Source: G965267185 sp965267185 (GTDB lineage Bacteria; Pseudomonadota; Alphaproteobacteria; UBA6615). Taken from it: 64,000 nt of DNA. Made by a program: the position numbers and the translations under genes. Position 1 is the stretch's first letter; each line of letters opens with the position of its first letter. The stretch lies in the NCBI GenBank assembly GCA_965267185.1, contig OZ253937.1, forward strand, positions 1,922,001 to 1,986,000, written 5' to 3'. Below the pieces are notes generated by a model that did no database searches, was not told the DNA's origin, and saw only the letters and a list, made by a program, of their open reading frames with translations. Of the stretch, positions 43,124 through 51,250 are shown in pieces.

Positions 43124-44596
43124 CTAAAGATACGGCGAGAACAGGCGCGCGATACCATCGCGTAGTTTCACGACAAGATTTCGATTGTTGAGATCGTCCA
43201 AGGTTAGACGGCGGGCTTGAGAACGTTCGGCCTCGAAAACGTCATTCAGCTTGCCGACCAAATCGGCGCCATAACATTCCACGTTAAACTCGAAGTTCAG
43301 CGTTAGGCTGCGTGCATCCCAGTTGGACGAGCCGAAAAGCGCCCAGCTATCGTCGACCATCATCAACTTGGAATGATTGAATGGCGGCGGCCCCAACCAG
43401 ATATTGCAGCCAGCAGCAATCAGCTCGTCCAACCGCGCCATCGAGGCCCAGGTCACAAACGCCAGGTTGGTCTTACGCGGCAGAACGACATCAACCTTAA
43501 CGCCACGCAACGCCGCTAACCGCAAACCTGCCGCCAAAGTTTCATCGGGCAAAAAATACGGAGTCATAATGCGTAGCGACTGCCGAGCTTCGGAAATCGC
43601 GGCGGCGATGATCCAGCGCACTCGCTCGATAGGTTCGTGCGGACCCGATGCAATACCCCGCGCAATTATATCGCCTCGGCCCTGCAGCGGCGGAAACCAG
43701 TGCTCTCCAACCAAAGATTCCTTCGTCGTGATGTGCCAATCGTCGGCAAACGCTTCGGCGAAGTGGGCGACGAGAGGCCCTTCAACCTTGAAATGAATGT
43801 CCCGTACGACGCGGCGTAGTGCAGTATCCGACCGGTTGTTGGCGCTTATGTTCATACCGCCGGTAAATCCAACCGTGCCATCGACTATGAGAATTTTTTG
43901 GTGGTTGCGCAGATTGAGATACGGCATCCGCCATGGCCATAACGAGTGCATGAAGAGGGCATAGGGGATACCGGCATCCCGCAGCGCACTTCCGATTGGC
44001 GGCCACGAATAGACTTGCCCCACACCATCGACCAGAACCCGCACATCGACGCCGCGCGCTACGGCGCGCTCCAATGCCGCCACAAACTGACGGCCGACGT
44101 CATCGTATTTGAAGATATAGGCTTCTAAACCTATCGAATGCTGAGCCTGGTCGATCGCCTGCAGCATTTCCGGATACGCAGCATCACCATTGACCAGTGG
44201 GGTAATGCTATTCGAGGCCGATAAGCGGTTCGGGGCCAACGCGCCCGTTACACGTGCCAACCCGCTATGAACCGACACGCCATCCCGGTGGTCCAAGTCC
44301 AACGGATCTTTTTCGGGCGCACAACATATACCGGCCGGAGAAATTGCCGGCGCGACCGGCTGCCCGACCGCGTGCGGCCGCACCCGCACAGCGCGGCGGC
44401 GAATACGGTTGATGCCCAGCAATAGGTACGCGATCGAACCGACGATCGGCGACAGCAGGATGAGCCCCACCCAAGCGATGGCCGCGCGCTCATTGCGTTT
44501 GTACAAGATGACCGAAGCGGACAGCACGACAGTTACCACGACGACGAAACTCGTCGCCGCGTACGGCCAGTACTGTTCAACGTAACCAAACATCAA
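43124..44596 (-). CDS. cls: Cardiolipin synthase
   Basis: A 490-residue phospholipase-D family protein. Two N-terminal membrane helices (about 9-28 and 40-58) are followed by two HKD motifs, NHQKILIVDGTVGFTGGMN and NHSKLMMVDDSWALFGSSN. It condenses two phosphatidylglycerols to cardiolipin and glycerol at the inner membrane. The RPxAAxAW helix pair (ERAAIAWVGLILLSPIVGSIAYLLLG) is the usual PLDc_N domain. A related Cls-like phosphatidyltransferase is the only alternative. Confidence 0.92.
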   Translation of the reverse strand: MMFGYVEQYWPYAATSFVVVVTVVLSASVILYKRNERAAIAWVGLILLSPIVGSIAYLLLGINRIRRRAVRVRPHAVGQPVAPAISPAGICCAPEKDPLDLDHRDGVSVHSGLARVTGALAPNRLSASNSITPLVNGDAAYPEMLQAIDQAQHSIGLEAYIFKYDDVGRQFVAALERAVARGVDVRVLVDGVGQVYSWPPIGSALRDAGIPYALFMHSLWPWRMPYLNLRNHQKILIVDGTVGFTGGMNISANNRSDTALRRVVRDIHFKVEGPLVAHFAEAFADDWHITTKESLVGEHWFPPLQGRGDIIARGIASGPHEPIERVRWIIAAAISEARQSLRIMTPYFLPDETLAAGLRLAALRGVKVDVVLPRKTNLAFVTWASMARLDELIAAGCNIWLGPPPFNHSKLMMVDDSWALFGSSNWDARSLTLNFEFNVECYGADLVGKLNDVFEAERSQARRLTLDDLNNRNLVVKLRDGIARLFSPYL

Positions 44597-44811
44597 AGAC
44601 TCCGCGTCGCCGCCAAAACTTTAGCCCAGCCCGCCAAACTGGGCGATGAGAACAAACCCGCAACAACTGATCGCGAGCTGCGATCAGGATCGGCGGGCCG
44701 GCATATTCGCTCAATCGCTACTTGGCAGCCTATGGCCTTCGCAGCTAAGAGGGTTGTCCTTAGATGTAGTGTTATCGCAACCCACGCCAACCAAGCACGG
44801 AGACAGCGCCT

Positions 44812-45225
44812 GTGGACTTTGCTGCGCTCATTCAACGGATTGTTTACCCACGTACCGATACGCCGGAAGAAGCCTGGAAGGCTGCGGCCAATAGCGGATA
44901 CGCGGGCGCAATCATGGCGACAAACCGAATGCTGTTCGGCGGTCTTTGGCTGTTCTCGCCCTTGCCGGTGGGACCGGGTTTGGCCCAATTGGGCATCGGC
45001 TTTGTGTACATAATTCTGGCGAAGATCGCGTTCCGCCGATCGAGGGTCGCCAGCGGTGCAATATTGATCCTCGTGCTGTTAGAGGCCCTAATCGAGGCAG
45101 TATTTGCACAAGACTACCGGATCAACATTCTGGTCATCACGGTTGGTCTTCTGCTTGCCCTTGGCGGCTTCAGAGGTGCTAATGCCGTCTTCGGCCGCCA
45201 TCGCCAATCGTTTTCTCAGCGTTAA
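44812..45225 (+). CDS. Small integral membrane protein, unknown
   Basis: A 137-residue protein with three to four hydrophobic helices (about 44-67, 79-97 and 103-122) after a soluble N-terminus (MDFAALIQRIVYPRTDTPEEA). GTG start at 44812 with ACGGAG upstream. No family recognised. The helices and the short polar links suggest a small inner-membrane protein. It is divergent from cls, and converges with a secreted protein gene only 6 bp away. Confidence 0.65.
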   Translation: MDFAALIQRIVYPRTDTPEEAWKAAANSGYAGAIMATNRMLFGGLWLFSPLPVGPGLAQLGIGFVYIILAKIAFRRSRVASGAILILVLLEALIEAVFAQDYRINILVITVGLLLALGGFRGANAVFGRHRQSFSQR

Positions 45226-45231
45226 ATTGGG

Positions 45232-45570
45232 CTAGCTGGTCTCGCCGGGAGATTTGAGCTTATTCAGCATCTGCCAATGCTCGCCCGCTGCCGCTATACA
45301 CGCCAGGCCATCCGGGCGCGTGATCAGAATTGTCCACGTCCCATCTGCGGAAATGAGCACCTCTAGCACGTTGCCTGTCGACGCGAGCCCGATCGCGGCC
45401 GGCAGCTCGCCGAACCCTTTATCGAGCTTTGCAACGAGGCTGGTGCGCGCCTCGCAGTTGGACTGAGCATGCGCCGGCGCGCCGCCGAACGTGAGGGAGA
45501 CCAATATTGCGAGCGCGAAAACAATTCCACCCAGCTTCGCAAAGGCGTTTCTTGTCGAGCGTGCAAACAT
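45232..45570 (-). CDS. Exported protein of unknown function
   Basis: A 112-residue protein with a signal peptide (about 1-35, ending PAHA) and two cysteines in the mature chain (Cys39 and Cys90) that could form a disulfide. The GNVLEVLISADGTWTILITRPDGLACIAAAGEHW pattern recurs in short periplasmic proteins of alphaproteobacteria, but has no function known to me. The ribosome site is strong (AAAGGAGAT), and a 7-bp hairpin lies just upstream of it. Confidence 0.72.
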   Translation of the reverse strand: MFARSTRNAFAKLGGIVFALAILVSLTFGGAPAHAQSNCEARTSLVAKLDKGFGELPAAIGLASTGNVLEVLISADGTWTILITRPDGLACIAAAGEHWQMLNKLKSPGETS

Positions 45571-45588
45571 TTTTGATCTCCTTTCTCT

Positions 45589-45608
45589 CCTGGGAAACAG
45601 ATCCCAGG
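45589..45608 (-). repeat. Leader hairpin upstream of the 112-aa exported protein
   Basis: CCTGGGA (45589-45595), loop AACAGA, TCCCAGG (45602-45608). On the minus strand it directly precedes the ribosome site of the 45570 start, a position able to affect translation. Confidence 0.5.
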
Positions 45609-45835
45609 TACCCAGCGGCTAGTGAGTCCCAGTAAGCCGCATTCCAGCGGAACGCCGTCGCGGAAAATCGCCAAAAGTTTGGATTTTCGGGTTCAAGCGA
45701 CGGGTCCAGGCACCGCCGGTATGATGATGAAATAGGCCAAAATGCGCTAAAATCCAGCGAAATCACGTCAGGTTCACGCCGAAATGTAGAAGCGCTTATG
45801 TACTATCGAGCGTATCGACTTGGGGGAGGAATGAA

Positions 45836-46477
45836 ATGGCGACACTGCGCATCTGCTTCGTTGGCGACAGCATTACCGTGGGCAGCGGCGATACCAATTT
45901 TCTAGGTTGGCCGGGACGCCTTTGCGTTGCCGAGACAGAGGGCGGTCACGACGTCACGCTCTACAATATGGGGGTTCGCGGCGACACATCGGAAATGATC
46001 CTGCCGCGCTGGCGGCGCGAATGCGACGTGCGGCTACCCGAGCATGTAAACGGGCGCTTGGTGCTCTCATTCGGACTCAACGATACGGCCGAGGAATCCG
46101 GGGTCGGCATTCGTGTGCCGCTCGACGCATCGCTCGCCAACGCGAGCGCAATTATCGGCGAAGCCCGCAGCTGGTTGCCAACCTTGATGGTCGGTCCTAT
46201 CCCGATCATCGAAGATATGCAGCCCTACGTTTTTCCCAACGGGATCGCTTATCATTACGCCAACGAGCGCATTGACGAACTGAACACCGCGCTTTCGAAT
46301 TTGTGCGCGGAAACGGATGTCCCATATCTGAATATCTTCGAAGCCTTCCGGGCAGACCCGGCCTGGAACAAAAGTCAAAGAGACTGCGACGGTGTCCACG
46401 CGACGGGCGACGGCTACCAGCTTATTGCCGACAAGATCGCCGACTGGCCGGCATGGCGCGACTGGTTCGAAGACTGA
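45836..46477 (+). CDS. GDSL/SGNH hydrolase
   Basis: A 213-residue SGNH-fold esterase. Block I is FVGDSITVGSG with Ser12, block III SFGLND with Asn, and block V DCDGVHATGDGY with the Asp/His pair. It probably removes an acyl group from a lipid, sugar or peptide substrate; which is unknown. No signal peptide, so cytoplasmic. A strong ribosome site (GGGGGAGGAATGAA) precedes the ATG. A terminator follows at 46492-46523. Confidence 0.88.
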   Translation: MATLRICFVGDSITVGSGDTNFLGWPGRLCVAETEGGHDVTLYNMGVRGDTSEMILPRWRRECDVRLPEHVNGRLVLSFGLNDTAEESGVGIRVPLDASLANASAIIGEARSWLPTLMVGPIPIIEDMQPYVFPNGIAYHYANERIDELNTALSNLCAETDVPYLNIFEAFRADPAWNKSQRDCDGVHATGDGYQLIADKIADWPAWRDWFED

Positions 46478-46491
46478 AGATCGTCGCACGC

Positions 46492-46523
46492 AAAAAGGCC
46501 CGCTCCGACCAGCGGAGCGGGCC
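46492..46523 (-). terminator. Rho-independent terminator after the BMP gene
   Basis: Perfect 11-bp stem GGCCCGCTCCG (46497-46507) with CGGAGCGGGCC (46513-46523) and loop ACCAG. On the minus strand it is followed by five T residues (46492-46496), so it chiefly ends the purine ABC operon; it lies 15 bp after the GDSL stop and could also serve that gene weakly. Confidence 0.88.
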
Positions 46524-46545
46524 CCAACATAAGTTTGCTTATGCT

Positions 46546-47637
46546 CTATTGCGGGATCTTGCCTTCGACACCTTCGACATAGAAATCCATGCCCAAGAGC
46601 ATTTCGTCGGATGCCACTTCACCCGCCGGAACGACGATCTTTCCCGACTGATCCTTGATCGGACCCGCGAACGCATGGACTGAGCCGTCCATAATGCCCT
46701 TCCGCGCTTTTTCAGCGAGCGCGACAACATCGGCAGGAATAGCCGAGTTATACGGCGCCATCTGCACCATGCCCGACTTGAAGCCGCCCCAAGTGTCGAT
46801 CGACTCCCAGTTGCCGTCGAGCACGGCCTTGGTCCGCGCCACGTAGTAGGGCGACCAGTTATCGATGATCGCGGTGAGGTGCGCCTTGGGGCCGAAAGCC
46901 GTCATGTCCGAAGCTTGACCGACCGCCCAAACGCCACGGCTTTCGGCGGCCTGGATCGGTGCCGGTGAATCCGTGTGTTGCATGATGATATCGACGCCTT
47001 GGTCGATCAGCGTTTTAGCGGCATCGGCTTCCTTGCCCGGATCGAACCAAGAAGAAACCCAAACGACTTTGATCGTGACGTCCGGATTTACCGAGCGCGC
47101 TGCGAGGGCGACGGCATTGATTCCACGGATGACCTCGGGAATCGGGAATGACGCGACGTAGCCGATGGTGTTGGTCTTGGTCATTTTGCCAGCGATCAGC
47201 CCAATCACATGGCGGCCTTCATAAAAGCGAGCCGAGTAGGTCGAGACGTTCTTGTCGCGTTTAAACCCGGTCGCGTGCTCGAAATGCACATCGGGATGAT
47301 TCTTCGCCACCCGAATTGTTGGGTTCATGTAGCCGAACGACGTGGTGAAAATCAGCTTGTGGCCGGACGACGCAAGCTGGTTAATCACGCGCTGTGCATC
47401 CGCGCCCTCGGGAACGCTTTCGACGAAAGTGGTCTCCACTTTGTCGCCAAATGCTTCTTCGATGGAAAGACGGCCCTGATTATGTTCGTAGGACCAACCG
47501 TGATCCCCGATCGGACCGACATAGACGAAGCCGACCTTTAGCGGGTCCGACTGCGCTTGGGCGCCCCCCGATAACGCCATCGTCGCGGTCGCCAGCGCGG
47601 CAACCGTCAGCGATGCCAACTTAGTAAATTTCTTCAT
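46546..47637 (-). CDS. BMP-family ABC transporter substrate-binding protein (nucleoside/purine)
   Basis: A 363-residue periplasmic binding protein. The signal peptide ends GGAQA at about residue 27. The BMP fold begins LKVGFVYVGPIGDHGWSYEHNQG, and the binding region includes IIMQHTDSPAPIQAAESRGVWAVGQASDM. PnrA/BMP proteins bind nucleosides or bases and deliver them to the permease pair encoded upstream. The 47730 frame start is rejected: ATG 47637 has a very strong GGAGGAGG site. It is the last gene of the run, close to a terminator. Linkage to xdhAB supports a purine substrate. Confidence 0.92.
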   Translation of the reverse strand: MKKFTKLASLTVAALATATMALSGGAQAQSDPLKVGFVYVGPIGDHGWSYEHNQGRLSIEEAFGDKVETTFVESVPEGADAQRVINQLASSGHKLIFTTSFGYMNPTIRVAKNHPDVHFEHATGFKRDKNVSTYSARFYEGRHVIGLIAGKMTKTNTIGYVASFPIPEVIRGINAVALAARSVNPDVTIKVVWVSSWFDPGKEADAAKTLIDQGVDIIMQHTDSPAPIQAAESRGVWAVGQASDMTAFGPKAHLTAIIDNWSPYYVARTKAVLDGNWESIDTWGGFKSGMVQMAPYNSAIPADVVALAEKARKGIMDGSVHAFAGPIKDQSGKIVVPAGEVASDEMLLGMDFYVEGVEGKIPQ

Positions 47638-47665
47638 GATACCTCCTCCGTTTTTGTACTTACTA

Positions 47666-48592
47666 TCAACCCGATGCATGGAAACTCCGGCCAAGACAAG
47701 CAGGAGCATTGAGTCGCGCCCGCGTATCATCCCGAGAAATCAGGACGAGCACAACGATTGTTGCGAGATACGGGAGCATCGACAAAATCTGCGACGGAAC
47801 ATCGATACCGAACCCCTGTGCATGGAGCTGGATGATCGTGATACCGCCGAATAGATAAGCGCCAAAAAAGGCGCGCCAGGGACGCCATGAGGCGAAGACA
47901 ACAAGTGCCAGCGCAATCCAACCGCGCCCCGCCGTCATGTTTTCGACCCACAACGGTGTGTGCACCAGGGACAAGTAAGCGCCGCCAAGCCCGGCCATAG
48001 CGCCACCGAATAGAACAGCCGCCAACCGGATTAGAGCGACCGAAAAACCGATCGAGTGGGCCGCGTCATGGTTCTCGCCAACCGCGCGCACCGCGAGCCC
48101 GGCGCGGGTACTACCGAGAAACCAGGTAACGGCGAGCGCCATGAAAACAGATAGGTAAACCAGCACATCATGACCGAATATCAGCGGGCCGATAAACGGG
48201 AGGTCGCTGACGCCGGGAATGTTCAATTTCGGCAGACCGGCAAAGGTCTGACCGACGAAACCATGGCCGAGCAGCGCGCTGAACCCGATGCCGAACAATG
48301 TCAGCGCTAAGCCGGTCGCCACCTGGTTCGATAAGAGGTACAGGGTCAGAAACCCAAAAATGAACGCCAAGACCAAACCTGAAAGGGCACCGGCCAAAAT
48401 CGCCAGGAGCGGATTACCGGTGGTCACCGCGACCGCAAACGCGCCGATGGCGCCGACGATCATCATGCCCTCGACACCCAAGTTGAGGACGCCGGACTTC
48501 TCGACGACAATCTCGCCAATGGCGGCGAAGACCAACGGCGTTGACGCCGTGACAATGGTCAGCAGCGCCGCAACGATGAAGTCGGGGCTCAT
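47666..48592 (-). CDS. BMP-type ABC transporter permease (subunit B)
   Basis: A 308-residue inner-membrane permease of the BPD_transp_2 class, with about eight to nine helices. The family start TASTPLVFAAIGEIVVEKSGVLNLGVEGMMIVGA is clear. It pairs with the permease encoded just upstream, overlapping it by 4 bp at a start/stop junction, and with the ATPase and BMP protein. Predicted to import purine nucleosides or bases. Confidence 0.9.
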   Translation of the reverse strand: MSPDFIVAALLTIVTASTPLVFAAIGEIVVEKSGVLNLGVEGMMIVGAIGAFAVAVTTGNPLLAILAGALSGLVLAFIFGFLTLYLLSNQVATGLALTLFGIGFSALLGHGFVGQTFAGLPKLNIPGVSDLPFIGPLIFGHDVLVYLSVFMALAVTWFLGSTRAGLAVRAVGENHDAAHSIGFSVALIRLAAVLFGGAMAGLGGAYLSLVHTPLWVENMTAGRGWIALALVVFASWRPWRAFFGAYLFGGITIIQLHAQGFGIDVPSQILSMLPYLATIVVLVLISRDDTRARLNAPACLGRSFHASG

Positions 48593-49707
48593 GTCGTGCC
48601 CTCCTGTACCGGTGCACTTTGGGTCGCCGCCGGCTCCTCCTTGATCCGCTGCGACCCGAACCGGATGCGATAGCGGATGAGCACATCGCTCGCGAGCAGG
48701 AAGAACAGCAACATTCCCTGGAACACGCCGGTGACGGCGTTGGGCAGGTTCATGGTGATTTGCGCCGAGTCACCGCCGAGATAAGTGAGCGCCATAAGGA
48801 TACCGGCCAGGACGACACCGACCGGATGCAAACGGCCGAGAAAGGCGACGATAATCGCCGTAAAGCCGTAGCCGGGAGAAATCACCGGTATGATCTGGCC
48901 AATGGGCCCAGCCACCTCGAGCACACCAGCAAGGCCGGCGGCGCCGCCGCTTATGAGCAGCGTGAGCCAAACCAAGCGCTTCTCTTTGAAGCCTGCAAAG
49001 CTCGCGGCCGCGGGTGCCATGCCGATCACGCGAATCTGAAAGCCGATCAGGTGCTTCACGATGAGCACCCAGGCAAGCGCCGCAACGAACAGCGCAATCG
49101 GCCATCCGATGTTGAGCCGCGTGCCCTCGAGAATGATCGGCAATACCGCTGAGTCATGGAACAGCCTCGACTCCGGGAAATTGAAACCATCGGGATCTCT
49201 CCACGGACCGTGGATGAGATAGCTCAAGAGCAAGAGCGCCACGTAGACGAGCATCAAGCTCGTCAGGATTTCATTGGTGTTGAAGCGGGTTTTCAGGAAT
49301 GCCGGAATAGCCGCCCATGCCATACCGCCCAGAATTCCGGCGATCAGCATCGCCGGGAGCAAAAACACCGAGTCGACGTCGAAGAAGGCGAGCGCCAAGC
49401 CGCCGCCGGCCAGCGCACCGAGGGTCAACTGGCCTTCGGCACCGATGTTCCAAACATTTGCCTGGAAACCCAGCGCCAGTCCGACGCCAATCAATACCAG
49501 CGGCGTCGCTTTGATCAGGAGTTCGGCAACACCGTCAACGGACGAAATAGGCTGAATGAAAAACGCGTGGACGGCATCAAACGGATCTACGCCGAGAATG
49601 GAAAACATCACCATGCCCGCGAGCAGCGTCAACACGACGGCAATAAGCGGCGACTGGTAAACCATCGCGCGCGATGCTTCGCCCCTTGCCTCGAGTCTAA
49701 TCAGCAT
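48589..49707 (-). CDS. BMP-type ABC transporter permease (subunit A)
   Basis: A 372-residue inner-membrane permease with about eight to ten helices. It has the family segment LIGVGLALGFQANVWNIGAEGQLTLGALAGGGLAL. I chose ATG 49707 (MLIRLEARGEAS); the frame extends to 49773 but that portion belongs to the ATPase gene's tail. The start overlaps the ATPase stop by 11 bp. Acts with the second permease to form the membrane channel. Confidence 0.9.
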   Translation of the reverse strand: MLIRLEARGEASRAMVYQSPLIAVVLTLLAGMVMFSILGVDPFDAVHAFFIQPISSVDGVAELLIKATPLVLIGVGLALGFQANVWNIGAEGQLTLGALAGGGLALAFFDVDSVFLLPAMLIAGILGGMAWAAIPAFLKTRFNTNEILTSLMLVYVALLLLSYLIHGPWRDPDGFNFPESRLFHDSAVLPIILEGTRLNIGWPIALFVAALAWVLIVKHLIGFQIRVIGMAPAAASFAGFKEKRLVWLTLLISGGAAGLAGVLEVAGPIGQIIPVISPGYGFTAIIVAFLGRLHPVGVVLAGILMALTYLGGDSAQITMNLPNAVTGVFQGMLLFFLLASDVLIRYRIRFGSQRIKEEPAATQSAPVQEGTT

Positions 49708-51250
49708 GTGCAGCAGCCTCCGTTGTGGGGTCGCTCGAAACACCGCCCATGAGCAGACCGATTTCTTCGACACTCAGCTCTTCGGTTTTTCGCGCCGGCG
49801 ACAGATGGCCTTCGCAGATCACCGAAAGCCGATCGGCAATCTCAAACAACTCTTCCAGGTCTTGCGAAATCACCAGTACCGCAGCACCATTCGCCGCCAA
49901 ATCGATCAGGGATTGGCGGATCGCCGCCGCCGACCCGGCATCGACGCCCCAGGTCGGCTGCAACGCGATAATGATGCCCGGCTCCTGCATGATCTCGCGG
50001 CCGATTATGAACTTCTGCAAGTTACCGCCGGACAGGCTCGACGCCACATTGGCGATACCGGGGGTTTTGACGCGGAATTCCTCGACAATGTTGGTCGCGT
50101 AGTGTTCCGACTGTTTGACGCGCAAAAACCCATTGTTCAGCAGGTTCATTCGTGTCGCTCCGGACAGGAACGCGTTTTCCCATAACGACATCTGCGGTAC
50201 CGCGCCGTGCCCCAACCGCTCCTCGGGCACAAAGGCCATCCCGACGGAGCGCCGCCGGTTCGGCCCCGCAGCGCCGACCGGATGGCTACCGATGATAATC
50301 GATTCAGGGTCGCTCACGAGCACTTCACCGCTCAAAACGTCCATCAATTCTTGTTGACCGTTACCGGCAATCCCGGCGATCCCGAACACTTCGCCGGCCC
50401 GGACTTCAAAACTAACGTCCTTCAAGTCGGTCCCATGGGTGTGCGCGGAAGCGACGTTCAGCCCTCGGACGACGAGTTGCGGCTCACCTTCTGCGCCATT
50501 ACCGGCCCGCTCGGGCGGCGTTAAATTCGCCCCCATCATCAACTCGGCCATGCTGCGCGCCGTCTCCTTGGCCGGATCGCATTCGGCAACGACTTCGCCC
50601 ATACGCATGATCGTTGCCGTATGGCACAAATCTTTGATTTCCTGAAGTTTATGGCTGATGTACAGGATCGAGACGCCATCTGCAGCAAGCTGGCGAAGCG
50701 TCTGGAATAGGATCTCGACCTCTTGGGGCGTTAGCACCGAGGTCGGCTCATCCATAATCAGCAGTTTCGGGTTCTGCAGGAGGCAGCGCACCACCTCGAT
50801 GCGTTGACGCTCGCCCACCGACAATGTGTGTACGTAACGGTCGGGCTCGAGCGGCAAGCCATACTGCGTCGAAACGTCGATGATTCGTTGCTCAAGCCCG
50901 GACTTGGCCAACTCGGGCGAGATGCCCAGCGCTATGTTTTCGGCCACTGTCATGGCGTCGAACAGCGAGAAATGCTGGAACACCATGCCGATGCCGAGCT
51001 TGCGGGCTACATTGGGATTTGGGATCTCGGTTTTCTCGCCCTCCCACAACAACGTCCCGGAATCGGCTTTCTGCACGCCATAGATAAACTTAACTAGCGT
51101 GCTCTTGCCGGCACCGTTCTCGCCAAGCAGCGCGTGTATTTCGCCCGGCATGACCTTGAGGCTGACATTGTTGTTCGCCACGACGCCGGGATAGGCCTTG
51201 GTGATACCGATCAGTTCCAGTCTGGGAGTCTCTGCCATGTCGACCGTCAC
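49697..51250 (-). CDS. BMP-type ABC transporter ATP-binding protein (two-domain)
   Basis: A 517-residue tandem ATPase of the sugar/nucleoside class. The first domain has Walker A GENGAGKS, signature LSVGERQRIEV and Walker B LLIMDEPTSVLTP. The second has a degenerate Walker A (GIAGNGQQ) and signature LSGGNLQKFIIGRE, as is normal for RbsA/NupA-type proteins, so only one site is fully catalytic. The start is GTG 51250, overlapping the xdhB stop as GTGA; ATG 51238 is an alternative. The coupling ties purine oxidation to uptake. Confidence 0.92.
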   Translation of the reverse strand: MTVDMAETPRLELIGITKAYPGVVANNNVSLKVMPGEIHALLGENGAGKSTLVKFIYGVQKADSGTLLWEGEKTEIPNPNVARKLGIGMVFQHFSLFDAMTVAENIALGISPELAKSGLEQRIIDVSTQYGLPLEPDRYVHTLSVGERQRIEVVRCLLQNPKLLIMDEPTSVLTPQEVEILFQTLRQLAADGVSILYISHKLQEIKDLCHTATIMRMGEVVAECDPAKETARSMAELMMGANLTPPERAGNGAEGEPQLVVRGLNVASAHTHGTDLKDVSFEVRAGEVFGIAGIAGNGQQELMDVLSGEVLVSDPESIIIGSHPVGAAGPNRRRSVGMAFVPEERLGHGAVPQMSLWENAFLSGATRMNLLNNGFLRVKQSEHYATNIVEEFRVKTPGIANVASSLSGGNLQKFIIGREIMQEPGIIIALQPTWGVDAGSAAAIRQSLIDLAANGAAVLVISQDLEELFEIADRLSVICEGHLSPARKTEELSVEEIGLLMGGVSSDPTTEAAAHAD

